From: Typhlomys cinereus
Taxonomy: Eukaryota > Chordata > Mammalia > Rodentia > Platacanthomyidae
Assembly (NCBI GenBank): GCA_023101885.1
Contig: JALPQD010000295.1
Span: 2,021,939-2,085,938, forward strand
Length of the DNA stretch: 64,000 bases
Reading direction: 5' to 3'
Position numbers and translations under genes: made by a program. Position 1 is the stretch's first letter; every line of letters starts with the position of its first letter. Of the stretch, positions 47,650-63,297 are shown piece after piece. Below the pieces are notes generated by a model. It did no database searches, was not told where the DNA came from, and saw only the letters and a list, made by a program, of their open reading frames with translations.

Positions 47650-49038
47650 GGATTCTTAAAGAAATTAAAGATTGAAATGCCATATGACCCTGCTATTCCA
47701 CTTTTGGGAATAACCCCCCATGCAGCAGAGGTTCGCCTCTATAGCACAAGCACGACCATGTTCATAGCAGCACTGTTTGCAATAGCAAAGACATGGAATC
47801 AACCTAAATGTCCAACAGTTGACGAGTGGATAAGGAAACTGTGGTACATCTATACAATGGAGTACTACTCAGCCATCAAAAATGATGAATTACTGGAATT
47901 TGTTGGGAAATGGATGTCATTAGAAACAATTATATTAAGTGAAGTATCCCAAATCCAGAAAGTTAAGTGCCGTATGTACTCCCTAATAGGTGGCTCCTAG
48001 TACCAAACTCACCCAGCCCACATTGAAACACTCAAGGGTAAAGCTATGTAATACAGTAATTGCAAGGATTGTGAACAGGAGGGATGGGGTTGGAGGGCCA
48101 CACCAGACACAAGGAGAGAGGGGACCATGTTACAGCAGAGAAAATCGGCCTCCAAGGAATGCAAGTAAGTAATGTGACACCTGGTTAAGTTCACAGACGT
48201 TCGTTCCTGATCATGTACAACTGAGGGGGTATGATCTCACCAGAAGGGGAGGGCATATAGTCTGGCAGATGAAAGGTGATCATTTTGCAAATGGGTGACT
48301 GACCCCTCCCTCACCGAGGTTTCCTGCTTTTATTACATCTACCCTTGAATGTGCTATTATAACAAGACTCCAGTTTAACAGTTTTTTTGTCTCTGACCAG
48401 GGGGTGACATACAGTGCCCATCAGGATGGAGTGAAGGGCATTGCAGGAGCAACAAAACTGCAAAAGAAAATCAACAAACCACAATCCAGAACTTCAGAGA
48501 CTCTATATCGACCACATAGAACTAAGCCAGCCTAATCTCTCCCCATCCTGAAGCTCAGGGACATTTGCGGAAGAGGGGGCGGTAAGATTGTAAGAGCAAA
48601 AGGATGGGAGGAGCAATGATTTGAAGATTCTCCACACTAGTTAGGGCTGAAGCAATCATAATTGGACTTTGCATGCCCTGCGCAATGTCCAACACACTAT
48701 TGACCTCATAAATTCTAACATCGGCTAAAGGCACCAAGATCCTTGGAGGCAAGGAATCGACAGCCACAGTAGTGTTCCTATGCTTAAGGGGAACACGAGA
48801 AAGGGTTCAGGGAAATGCCACTGGGTCCTTGTTCATCATCGGAGAGGAGGACCAAGAGGAGAGTTAGGCATACACAATAAAGGATTCTCTGGGAATTGGG
48901 GGGGAGGCACTGGGACATGGGGAGGGAGGGAGGGGAAGCACGGGGTTCAGGGGGAGGAGGAGGGGGGAGGGAACTGGTCTACCTATTAAGTTTGTATGAG
49001 CGGAAATAATAATAAAAAATGTTTAAAAATTAAAAAAA
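47650..49038 (+). mobile_element. 5'-truncated L1 with clean target-site duplication
   Basis: Contains the last roughly 108 codons of ORF2 (47677-48000, open, ending TAG) and the full 3' UTR (to ATGAGCGGAAATAATAATAAAAAATG and an A-rich tail). AAGAATTCCCTCAG flanks it exactly (47636-47649 and 49039-49052). The intact duplication and open ORF2 end mark a recent insertion; it gives the reference 3' UTR for judging the other copies. Confidence 0.95.
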
Positions 49039-49052
49039 AAGAATTCCCTCAG

Positions 49053-50009
49053 AATTTCCTTGAACAACAGAGTTACTGCCATTGCTTATGGTTGCTTACC
49101 ATAACTACATGGTAAGACTCCATTGCAGAAGACACCACACATTTTGGAAGCAGGACATAGAGAAACTGATCTTTATCTCCATATGTAAGCTTTACATACG
49201 TGAAAAGTAGAGTATTTGTCTCCCACTAATATGTTTTTTCAGTACTAGGCAATCAATTGATACTACTTGATGAAATTGGCCTCTAACCAAGACTGATGGT
49301 TGAATGTATGCTCATGAATTTGCAAATGATAAGAATCCATGTTACATAAAGATGTATCAAAACATGAGTCTTTTTATGTGCAAATATTATTTAGTGGAAG
49401 GAGTAATCAAGGGAACAGAGAAGTGGGTAGTTATGATCATATCCCTCATTCTTACAAATAAACCCACTTCTGAACTTGAATTGTCTTTTTGTGTCTACCA
49501 AGTACTTTAGACCAATCTATAGAAACTTGCAGAAATCAGGAATTAGTTGCCTAGACTGAGCATAATTATTTTTCATTTATAGAGCACATTTACATTCATG
49601 AAACAACTTTATAATAATTGTGATGTCTGCTGCAGATCAAACAATACTGAACAGGAAACCTGGGAGGGTCTTCAAAGGTTTCCTAACAACTAGGGACTGC
49701 CTCTGGTAGGAAATTTTTAGTTAAACTCTACTTAGAGCTCTTTTTCTCATGAGAGGATCGGATTTCATTGATCTCCAAGTTCCTAAGCTGTTCATGAACC
49801 CTGCTGTTCTGGATGTGTGACAGCTATTTATTTCTCAGGGAAATATTATTTCTCCTTGGCTAGGAATATTATTTCTCCTTCGCTAGGAAAATCTAATGCT
49901 ATATTGGAACAGGTAAATGGTCCACTCAGTAATATTCAAAACCTTGAGTCATAAAGGAAAAAGGACTTGTGCATGTTTCTCCTGGAATAAACAAGGAAAA
50001 ATGTGAAAG
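49053..50009. other. Unassigned unique sequence
   Basis: No repeat or gene recognised. A local duplicate, GGCTAGGAATATTATTTCTCC, lies near 49858. Confidence 0.45.
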
Positions 50010-50145
50010 CCACGCACAATGATACATGTTTGTAATCCCAGCACTCAGGACTCTGGTGTCGGAAAATGGTGAATTTGAAGCCAGCCTGGATTACACAGAA
50101 TGACCCTGTATCAAAAACAAACAAACAAACAAATAAATATAAGAA
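50010..50145 (+). mobile_element. B1 SINE
   Basis: 7SL-derived layout: ACATGTTTGTAATCCCAGCA, GAAGCCAGCCTGGATTACA, GACCCTGTATCAAAAAC and a (CAAA)n tail. Moderately diverged. Marks the genome as rodent. Confidence 0.88.
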
Positions 50146-53100
50146 GTTATAAAGTTCAGTGTTGTGAACTTTTGAGAGTTAATGGCGACTATTTTTGCTA
50201 GGGTCTTAATGGGTTCAGACTATGAGATCAAACATTAATTAATTAATTGATTGTCTATTAAATTAAAGGTACATATCTATATTATGTATGCATATATAAA
50301 ATAAGTTTTATTCTCTCTACATTAGGAATTGAGGTGTAGGGAAGATGTCTTCATATACACTACAAAGCAGGAAAAACTCTGATTCTTTTTCCAGATTGCC
50401 TTGATCCTTGCTTTGGAGCATGCAATTTGATTATCTTGCTAGTGTTCACATATTGCATGACTAACAAAATTATTAATAGCTATAAAAGTGTTCAAGTCCT
50501 TAAAGATGCATTCACTGTCTTCCTATCTTGAGTTCTGCATAATAGCAGATTCAAAGCTGATTAGAAGTTGCACACCAGTTTAAATTTTTGAACGTATTTT
50601 CCATTAATTTAATTAAATCCTCTCTTGCTCCCCTGCAGTGGCATCCGAATAAGAAAGTCTTGCCTACATCTCCTACCACATACTCCTTGGGTGGAACAAA
50701 TCAGATCCTGGTTTTCTCTCTTCTTAACTTCAGCCTGAGTCTGTCTTTTCTACTTTACTGCTTCTTCCTGAATGACCCAGCTCTTGACCCTGGGCTTGCA
50801 ATCTGAGAGCTGGGTGGGGGTGGAGTGTGAGGAGGATGTTCTGGAGCTCAGCAGATGGATCCCAAGAGCACAATAGCTTATAAGCCCTCCTGTGATTGTT
50901 GCCAAAACGCCTTCCTGTTTTCAAAAATGTCTCGCCCCCTGATCCTTTGTTTTGTTCTGCTAGGAGACTGCAGTTCTGATTTTGCTAGGAACCAAATCTG
51001 CTGTTTCAAGGAAACGCAGCTGCTGCTTGCTTTAGTGGGTAGCTCACAAGAGAGAATTTTTCTATCCTCCCTCCTTCTCCTTCTCATCCCCTACCCCCAC
51101 GTGAATGCCACTGGTTGGCTCATCATCTCACGAAACATTGATTTTAGAAGCTGACTATTTGCTTTTGATTGTTTGGCTGGAGCTGCAACAAAGTCATTGA
51201 TGGATCTCATTTTGAGCTATCATCCTGTCCACTCTTTTCGGTCAGCCTTCCAGAACTGATTGCCTGTTCCCTCAAATGAAACTGTGCAGCCAAACAGCAA
51301 GGCTTTCTGATGTTCTGTTCCACAGTTTCCTAGGGCAGAGAACACAGCAGAGCTACACAGGCCTCAAGCTGGGACCACTCCCTGAAAGATTGTTAGTTTT
51401 CTTACCAACCTATCATTAGGCACAAAACTTAATTTGATCACTGCCGCTTAGGCTGCTATGTCTGAGCAGATATTTTCTGGTACTAATGTTGCTGCATTTT
51501 GTGATCTTTCCTGAAAGACACTAGACAAGGCTTAGCCCAGCTGGTGTAATACAGGACATTTTGTCCCAACCCCTCCCAACTCCCAGCTTTTGGAAGAAAG
51601 GTCATTGGCCCTCTATGGCCATTCTGGCTCTAGTTGCTCTCAACATACACAGATTAATATGTTTTTCTCCAAAGCCCGATGTACTAGTATGCAAACTCTT
51701 GGACCCCAAATTGGAATGCTTTCCCAGCTAGCAAGGCATTGTTTTCTTCCCATTCAAAAAGGTGCATAATTTCCTTGCTGCTGAAATGATTTTTTTTTGG
51801 TGTCATTTCTGCTCTATCTGTCCCCTTCGTGGTGCTCTCTCTCTGCTTCCTTCTGGGATCTCCCTCTTTCAGTTTACTCACCACTGCCCCAGGGCTTGTC
51901 AACCTGAACAGATACTGTGCATTGTGCTGTTAGTGGCATACGTGACATGCCTTTGGTACTTACGTTGCTAGCCCAGGTAATGTAACTGCAGCTGTCAAAC
52001 TGGCAATTCTTCATGTTTATTAGTTTTTTCCCCTTCTTTCTTTAGTTGATATTAGCCAAATACTAAACTTCCTACTTCAATGCAAAAATCAGTTGGTGGA
52101 GCTGCCGGAACTCCTGGGGTCTGCACAAGGTCATTACTGAGTAGTGCTCAGAGAGAAGATTTAGGCACAGCTACCTAGCATCCTGGCCACTTAGAATGAA
52201 AAGGCACATAATAGGCTTGGTAAAAACGGAGATCATATTTGACCAATTTATCTAGAGAAAACCTGGATGTTGGCCTCTCAGTTTGACTTTGTCTATTCCC
52301 TTCCCTGATTTGTTGCCTATTATCATTCATTCCAACTTAATATGTCAAGGCATTATACCATGGAACTCACATATTCAGTTCCTGAGCCACATAACTCAAG
52401 GTTTTAAACTATCTTATTTGTTTTCTCCAGCCATAAAACATCCACAGAAATAACTACAAGCTGTACAACCAGATAGACTTTCGATCCCTTTGCTTTTGAA
52501 TGTGAAAAACTGATCTTCAGGACCTAGCATATAGAGCTGATATTTGATCAGAGGTTCTTCAGCACCTTAGACCATTCCTTCAAATATGTTTGGTGTCTTT
52601 TACTAAGTTACTAGAACTACTCTAGAAGAAGCAGAAGAGAAATCTAGATAGACTGAGAATTAAAGCCCCATCTCCCATCAAGAGCTCTGATCTAAGGGAG
52701 TTGCACAGGAGCATGATCCACTGACTAGGTTGTGGCATTATGGGTTAACATCAGCAACGCAAAAAGTAAAGTTCTAATAAATAAATAAAATGGCTTATCT
52801 CGAGAGGGGTTATCTGTAGTCTGCTTCTTTGCATTGCCTTCTCTTTGAATTGTGTGGTTCCTTTATCAATTGGCTTTTGAGGACTCCAATTTGAGGATTA
52901 TTTTTATCTTTTATTTTTCAAGTCACCAAAAGCCATTTCCTCTGGAAGACTGTGGAATGTCACTCCTACCCTCCCTTCTCTTTGGGGTGAGAGAAACAGC
53001 AGTGAGAAGGCTGGGAAGGATCTGATCAGAGTGCCTTTGAAGGGAAAGCTGTCTGTTTTCAAAAGTGGTGCTAGTGGGAACAACAACAGTTGGCGTGAGG

Positions 53101-54121
53101 TTGCGCCTAGGAAACTGGCATTTGGGATCCACTTGGAGAGGATTCACATGAAAAGACAGAGGCAATAATGCTGAGAGCCCAAATGGTGCTGTCAGAACAT
53201 CACAGGTGATCACTGCAGGGTAGTGCAGAAAGTGTTAGAAAGCAGTGTCATTTATTGAAATGTATCTGCTGATTTAGCCTTTGCTAATTAAATGGTAGCC
53301 ATGATGTGTGTTTATTTAAGGATGATTATGAGTCTGGCAGCAGTAGGAGTTTGGTCCTATGGGAAACAACTTTCCAAAAGGGAGAGGGCATAAGGCACAG
53401 AAGGAGTTTGGACATAACTTGTTCAGGGGTGCTGGCCTTGTCGAAAAGGGAAGTCTTTCTTAGAGTGATTAATAGCTGTTTTAGTTTCTTTCCCCCCACT
53501 GTTTCTGACCTTTTAAAAATAATATTTCTTGGAAAAGGCAAGCATCAGGGTCACAGAGAACATTTTATCTGTTTTGTTTATCTGCTGAGAACTCTGCAAT
53601 CCCTATTCTCCTCAGTTATTGAATGGGAAGGAAAAGGGAGGAAAAAGCGCAAAAGCCCTCAAAGCCTTTTTTCTTTTTTGGCTCTAGTGTTTCCAGTGTT
53701 CCAGAAGGATCAGAAACCACATCCAACATGGTGGAAACCACACCCAGTCCTTACCCAGCAGGTCCACCTCAGACTGCTGTTCTTGTTGCCTTTCCTTGTG
53801 AGATGGGGCAGGGCGGGTAGAAAATTAACTAGAAACAGGGTAATCATTTTTTTCAAGAAGCTGTGAACATGATATACCTTATTTTAGTTCCTTTTCAAAG
53901 AATATTTATAATATATGGAATTATATCGTTATTCAACTAATGAACCAAATTTTCATCTTCACAGGGGCAAGGGCCATCTTTAGAAACACTTCTTCATCCC
54001 TAACACAATGCTGGGCACACAGCCAGCAGTTGTTGATTTCACCAGGAAAGTAGCAAAGTTTTGTGTAATGAGGTCATCTTGGCAAATCATTGAGATGCTT
54101 CCACATCTGCAAAGCATCTTT
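50146..54121. other. Gene-free, mostly unique sequence
   Basis: No clear transposon and no ORF with coding character. The longest open frames (e.g. 53306-53866) have irregular composition and no known domain. Confidence 0.45.
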
Positions 54122-54139
54122 ACCTTCCAGGGATATTGT

Positions 54140-54433
54140 TTTCTTAAATTATTATTATTATTATTATTATTTATTCAACTGTGTGCATGTGCGTGTGTGT
54201 ATGTGTGTGTGTGTGTGTGTCTGTGTATGTGTAGAACCACGGACGAATTCGCGAACCACCATGGACGCCTCCACCTCCTTCTGCCCTGGGATTCACAGGC
54301 TCCGCCCTACCAGGACCAGAAGCGCAGGCCGCCCCCGCTTCCACCTGGGGTCTATACGTGGGATCTGGGATCCGAACTCAGGACTTTCCGCCTGTAAGGC
54401 GGAGGCTTAACCCCTGAGCCACCTCTCCAGCTC
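54140..54433 (-). mobile_element. Young tRNA-headed SINE (B2 superfamily-like), minus strand
   Basis: Reverse complement of the 46978 element and very similar to it: (ATT)n tail at the left, TG tract, GAATTCGCGAACCACCATGG, and the B and A boxes at the right (GATCCGAACTCAGGAC, GCTTAACCCCTGAGCCACC). ACCTTCCAGGGATATTGT (54122) and ACCTTCCTGGGATATTGT (54434) are the target duplication with one mismatch. Confidence 0.92.
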
Positions 54434-54451
54434 ACCTTCCTGGGATATTGT

Positions 54452-57400
54452 AAAGCTTAAGTGAGATGATGACTTCAGTAATGATCCTTTCCAGCTTTGT
54501 TGTGCTTCTTTCCTTTTCCTTTTTTTGATTCTTTGAACTCTAAACCTTGTAACCCAAGCAGGGAGAAACAGATAAGGAGGAAAGGAAAATGAGATTGGCT
54601 TTGCCTAACTTTAAATCAAGTAAATGGGATGTTTATGAGATGTAATGTAAGACTAGTTAAAGGACATCTAGTCTTCTCAAACAAGGGCAGAGAGAAGAGG
54701 AGGATGTGGAGGAACAGTGGGAAAGAACAAGGGAGACTAAAATTGTGTGAAGGCTATTCTTCTGGGAGAATTGAAACAAACACTTCAGAAAACAAATGTC
54801 TGGGGTATATCCCTTAGGTTGCCTGGGATACAGTTCATACCATCAATGTCAAACTTTCAGAACAAAAGTTACTCCTCAGTTTTGGTGCTGTAAGAATCAC
54901 ACACTGACTTGATTTCAGGGTAAAGATTTCCCCATTTTGGTTTCTTCTATTGCCATTCGGAACTATTTCAAGGGACTGAGTGAAATTCAAGAGACAAAAA
55001 AACTCCCTGTACCAAATTTAATTCCCCCCTCAGTAGTCTTAAGGTAGAGAGCTACTTCCAGATGCACAGCACCAAAGTTAGTACTAAGGGCTTCCTGTGT
55101 CTCTACAGCAGTTAGACGAAAAAATTACTAAGCATGGTCACTAGATGTCCCTCTTGTGTCTCTAAAAAGACTGAGGAGGTGGGGCTCCTTTCAGGACTGA
55201 AGTAAACGGAAACTAAAATAAAGAGAACTTTTTTTTTTGTTTTTATTATCTATATGGAGATGCTTTTATTCAGCTAGCTAACAAATTCCTGATTGTGAAG
55301 ATGGGTTTGACCACTCATTTAGCTAATAGTTTTGCTTGGGTCTAATCACTTACGTCTATTAGGGAAAAAAGATTCTGAGAGCAAAGGATGCTAGGATTAT
55401 CTATAGAGATAGAATGGGGGATGGAAAAAACATCGTGCACAGAGGGGTTGTAACTGTCACTTTGAGCTGGAGGGCGGGGAGGTAATGGGAAAGAAGGAAA
55501 GCAGATACATACCACCTCCTGCCTCCCCCAGCATTTGGGTTTCTGTGAAAGCGGTTTGGTAGCTGAAAGTACGTTGGTGCTCTGAGAGGAAAGAGGGGTA
55601 CTTGGACTGTGAGCATTGAGCAGGAAAAAAACGTTGCCTTCACCTTAGTGAGAAACGTCTGTCTTTGCAAACGCAAAGCATGTCTTTACAATGTATGTGA
55701 TTGCAATTACAAAGGTAATGACATTCTACATGACTAGAATTCTCCTTTTTATCTTTAAAAGACAGCGAAATACAGACATTCTATTAGCACTCCTTAAGGT
55801 AAGCGGTCCGCAGTCTTCTTATCTTGATGCGTGCATCATTTCAGATGCCACGGCAATGTTAATCATTTTACCTGAGTAATTCTTCCATTTCTCATTACCT
55901 GGGGGATTGTTAATGGCCGAGACTACTTCGCAGACTCTTTGCTCCCGCTCAATCAAGCCGTGGAGGCGCCAGTTTACTTTTATTGATCAGCGGGTTCCTG
56001 ACAGCCTTCGCCACAAGGAAGCAGCATCATCCCTTTTTAACTTAAAGGGGAACAGATCCCCTTAAAGTTTACAGCTAAAAGCTTCTAAGCATAGCATGCA
56101 AACATTTTAGCATGCTGCTAATTGTTGTGTTTAAATAGTCCCAGCAACATTTTAGAAAGCTGCCAAACGCGGGACTCAACATCCCGTGATCAGATAATAA
56201 ATCCATTTCAGATGCCTTTTTAGGCCTTTTTAATTAGACCAAGATGCCCTTCATTCCTACTCGCTGACATCAAAGGTAAATAACTATGGTAAATCAAATG
56301 GAAGCCTTCCTTTAGCAGCTCGCGAGGTGTGCCCGAGCAGCCTGCCATGTTGTCATTCTCCTCTACTACTTGCCCATTTCTCTCACGCAGTCTGCAAAAA
56401 ATCGGGCGGGTCACTGGATTCCTTAGAGCCACCCTCTCTGCCTTCTACTTGCAGCTTTAAGTGATCAAAATGAAGTGTCTCAGACTCCCCGATTTTCTCC
56501 CTGGTGTTCTGGGGGCTGAATTACATTCTAATGTGAAACGACCCCTACGAGCAAAGTGGATCAGGTTGGCGTGCGCGTTTCTCTTGGCCTTGGCTACACG
56601 TTCAGAAGGTCCTGGCCTCAACCTCACTGGCGAAACAATTCCTTTATGTAAGTGGAAGCGGTCTTTCTTACCACTGCCGAGGTAAAAGCTGCTAAACTAG
56701 CTTCTTTTGTAAGGAGATTTTTTTTTTAAGCAGCTGGTTGCTCTCTGTACGAAGATGGCAGTTTTGAGGAAATCCATTATGTGTCCAAATGCCTTTTCCT
56801 TTCTCTTGTTTAATGTTTTTAAAGAACGAAAACGAGCTTCATTTCAAGCCCGAAGGCTCGAGTCAATGTCGCAGGGCTAATTATGAGTTTGCTTACTCAA
56901 GACTCCCAAATAACGGATAGGACTCATTCAAAAGGGAGGTCTACTCTTTCAAGAATTGTGAATTCAGAAGCCATTCTCCTTAACCTCAGTCTGTGTTTCT
57001 AAAATGAAGAGAAACACACTTGTTCGTCAGGGTGTGCTTTTGATTCTTTCTGCACCCGCAGTCTTCAAAGAGCCTTAGATCTGGGTGGGGAGGAGTCCTC
57101 CTTTCTCTAGGGTGTCATAGGTGCAAACGGCTGGCGACGATGTCAGCCCTGGGCCACGCTGGCCTCTAGTTTCCTGGCATCCGCACACACCGCAGCCGCC
57201 ACTGTCACCCAAGCGAATCTGGCAACCCCTCTGAGAATCCAAGCCCCCGGGCGGGAAACGTGGGCGCCCAGCACACCGGCTCTTGTTCCAGGCTTCTGGG
57301 GATCTACTGGGACCGCGTGCCCACCCCACAGCTTCTGTCCGGATTCAGAAAGTCCAGGCGCTGTGCAGCCCGGCGTGGCGGCATACACTTCGCTGGCTTT

Positions 57401-57990
57401 TCTCAAACATAGTTTATTTATAAGGGGTTACATGCTCGAACAGGGTTGGGTGAGGTGCACGAAACATACCTAGATGCCCCCCACCTTGTCCCCGAGGTTT
57501 CAGTTCTTGCACAGCAGATCCTATTTGATTATCTAGCGACCGAAGGGAGCCCACTGAACCAGACCCAGACCTTGCCGGCGTGGTTGGAGGCGGGGGAAGG
57601 TAAGGGGAGTGCTGAATCTTCTCTGAAAGGACGGATAGGGTTGTTGGGTTGGGTGGATGGCGGTCTGGTCTCTTGGCAAAAGTGAAGACGCACCAGCCAA
57701 TAGTCCGTAGGATGACCATTCCCAGAGCTCTTTTCTCTTTCCTTTCACTATCAGGGAATAAGAGAAAACAGAAACAGAAGCGCAAGGCATTGAGACAAAG
57801 AGAAGGCGGGGGGGGGGGAAGAGAAGGAAGAGCGAGCGAGAGAGATTAACATTCAAGATATGAAGATATATGGGGAAGATAAACACAAGGGAGTGAAATC
57901 CTCATCCTTTTCTGCTATCTCTGCAAACAAGAGAGCCGAGGATCGTTCAGTTCTCGGGGACACTCATTCACAGCGCTAGCATATCTCATC
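54452..57990. other. PCDH19 upstream flank, unique sequence
   Basis: No transposon recognised. GC content rises from about 57050. About 55850-56460 and 56700-56960 read like conserved regulatory DNA (see findings). A G-run lies at 57807-57819. No gene recognised on either strand. Confidence 0.5.
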
Positions 57991-58079
57991 CTCACTCAGC
58001 CCTGCCCTTTTTCGTCCCCCTGTCCCGCCGACTGGGCCTTCCCCAGTCCCGCAAGGGCTCTGCAGGCCAAGAGACTACT

Positions 58080-58260
58080 CGCTCCGGCCGGTGTGTAAGT
58101 TTCCGCCTGGCCCCGCCTCTCCCCACGCCCTCCCCCCAACCACTCCGCCTTGGGCCCGCCCCAAGACCGGAGCTCTCTGGGCGGCGCGCTGATTGGCTAG
58201 CGCCTGGCGTAGCCGAGCTCGGCAGCTCGGGCTCTCTCCGGCTCTCTCGGACTCCGCGGC
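58080..58260 (+). promoter_or_regulatory. PCDH19: Likely PCDH19 core promoter region
   Basis: GC-rich, TATA-less stretch with GC-box-like sites (CCCCGCC around 58111 and GCCCGCCCC at 58153-58161) and an inverted CCAAT box (GATTGGC, 58191-58197) followed by CpG-dense sequence. This is typical of a CpG-island promoter. The start site itself cannot be read from sequence; I infer that transcription begins shortly after about 58200. Confidence 0.5.
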
Positions 58261-58658
58261 CAGTAGTTTGCGGCATCGGGAGGAGCAGCAGCAGCAGTAG
58301 CGGCGGCGGCCGGTGCAGGGTGCAGACCGACGAGCCGGCGCAGACGGCGGCAGGTCTCCCGCGCACCACGCCAGGTTTGCCTTGGGAGCACCAGCATCCA
58401 CGCCCCTAGCCTGGCGCGGGCCCGCGGTGCGTTTTTCTCCGCGGCATTCCAGCTGAGGGGATTCATCCGAGATCCGAAAGCTCCCGCCCCAAACCCATCT
58501 CTTCCCGTACGCTCACATTCCACACTCGCACTTCTCATCCGCACACTCTTCTCTTTCACACAGTCACACAGACCCACACAGGGAACAGATCTTCAGGGCG
58601 CGCGAGCGCCCGGGAGGGAGGAAGCCCGAGGCTGGGCAGCCAGCGCTTCTCCAGGAGG

Positions 58659-58685
58659 ATGGAATCCAGACTCTCCGGCAAGTAA
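58659..58685 (+). other. Short upstream ORF 1 (8 codons)
   Basis: ATG at 58659 followed by seven sense codons and TAA at 58683-58685. G at +4 and A at -3 (AGGATGG) give it a good initiation context. Functional only if the mRNA starts upstream of it. Confidence 0.4.
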
Positions 58686-58742
58686 ACTTTGTCCGCGACA
58701 AATCCATAGATCCTGGCAGCTGCCAAGGCGGACCCCAGCGAC

Positions 58743-58757
58743 ATGCGACTGAGCTAG
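58743..58757 (+). other. Short upstream ORF 2 (4 codons)
   Basis: ATG-CGA-CTG-AGC-TAG directly upstream of the (CGG)n run. The context is moderate (G at -3). Confidence 0.35.
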
Positions 58758-58774
58758 AAGGGCTTTTTTCCCCT

Positions 58775-58776
<2 letters not shown>

Positions 58777-58811
<35 letters not shown>
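58777..58811 (+). repeat. (CGG)n triplet run in the PCDH19 leader
   Basis: 35 bp of uninterrupted GGC/CGG triplets, about 11-12 units, between a T-rich patch (58763-58770) and ACTTTGGAG. It lies 20 bp after the second short upstream ORF. This is the repeat type found in the leader of FMR1; the length here is ordinary. Confidence 0.95.
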
Positions 58812-59055
58812 ACTTTGGAGCGACACCCCTGCTCAAACCCAAGAAGGATCAGAAGCCCTGGTACCCGCGGCGGCAGCCCCACCTCTCTGGGTCTGTACTG
58901 TAGTCGCTTCCCCTCCTCTCCTTCCCACTCCCCGTCCCTTCCCCCGGGCGACTGGAAAGACAAGGACTTTTGATTGTGTTGGACAAATTGCCATCTCCCC
59001 GTTTTCAAAAACTTGACGTGGAGGCCGGGGTTGCGTCGGTAACTTTGATTTCTGA

Positions 59056-62067
<3,012 letters not shown>

Positions 62068-62707
62068 TAGAGCCAAGTTTTGTTCTCTCCTTGTGTGTTT
62101 TGGATGAGTAAGATGTGTGTACTTGTGTCTGTGTAAAAACCCTCAGTGCCTTTGTTTCCTACTTAGATGCATGCAGCGTACTCACAGTGCTTCTTTGTGG
62201 AGGGTGAAAAGTTTGTGACAGTCCAAGTGGATCAATTCTTTTGATCTGACAATTTGCTGGAAGACAATCATTTACTGTTTGAATGGATTATGTCACATAA
62301 TGACGATGAGCAGGAAAGCAATTATCATTTTAAAATTTGCACAGCTGTCTCTAATGAAAAGATAGAAAATGAGGGAGCGAGGAGGAGGGAGGGAGAGTAA
62401 GAAAGTGACAGAGGGAGGGAGAATGAGTGAAAGAAGGAGGAAGAGGGAGGAAATTGTGAGAGACAGAAGGAGAAATTTTTCATGCTTTCAGAAAAGGTAC
62501 CAAGTATCATGACTTGATGGCTTGATTTCCTGGAGCACTATGTTTTGAGAACAGGCATTGAAAGAAATGAGAGTACTGACAGTTTCCTAGTCCTGCTTCA
62601 GGATTGAACTCTGGAGAAAGTTTGGGAGTCTGAGTTTAAGATGAGAAGCTGAGAGTAGAAAGAAGATGGAACAGGAGTATATGGGGAAAGCAGATGATCC
62701 CTGGTTT

Positions 62708-62711
<4 letters not shown>

Positions 62712-62754
<43 letters not shown>
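62712..62754 (+). repeat. (TG)n microsatellite in PCDH19 intron 1
   Basis: Uninterrupted TG dinucleotides, about 21 units. Confidence 0.95.
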
Positions 62755-62756
<2 letters not shown>

Positions 62757-63031
62757 TATTGATTCATTTTGTGTCCTGTCCCCAGACATCTGGCTATATA
62801 GAGTGAAATTCTGTTTTCAAATATCTGGTTGGTTCGTGTGTGGAGACCAAACATCCCAATGAGGGACAAGAGCTTACATCCAGATGTTTTAGTAAAAATA
62901 GCAGTCTTAATGGGGGACTGTGGTGTGGTATTAAAATCTGATCACTACCAGTGGATGTCACTATGAGCTATATTGTGTTACAGTTTTTCTTGAAGTGTGT
63001 GTAGGATGTGTGTGGGGGTGAGGGAACCAGA

Positions 63032-63297
63032 GGAGAGGGGAGAGGACAGAGGAGAGGAGAGGACAGAGGAGAGGACAGAGGAGAGGAGAGGAGAGGAGAG
63101 GAGAGGAGAGGAGAGGAGAGGAGAGGAGAGGAGAGGAGAGGAGAGGAGAGGAGAGGAGAGGAGAGGAGAGGAGAGGAGAGGAGAGGAGAGGAGAGGAGAG
63201 GAGAGGAGAGGAGAGGAGAGGAGAGGAGAGGAGAGGAGAGGAGAGGAGAGGAGAGGAGAGGAGAGGAGAGGAGAGGAGAGGAGAGGAGAGGAGAGAT
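63032..63297 (+). repeat. (GAGAG)n pentanucleotide array in PCDH19 intron 1
   Basis: Imperfect copies with ACAGA variants from 63032, then a pure GGAGA/GAGAG array from about 63075 to 63296, roughly 44 perfect units. All purines on this strand. The open frames across it on both strands are artefacts of a 5 bp period without stops. Confidence 0.97.

Noticed and set aside
53306..53866. 186-codon open frame upstream of PCDH19
   Set aside because: No recognisable domain, irregular composition, no promoter or splice context. Chance is the simplest explanation.
57992..58577. Minus-strand open frames suggesting a divergent gene at the PCDH19 promoter
   Set aside because: Low-complexity Arg/Ala/Pro-rich products of GC-rich DNA, with no domain. 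A divergent non-coding transcript is possible but cannot be seen in sequence.
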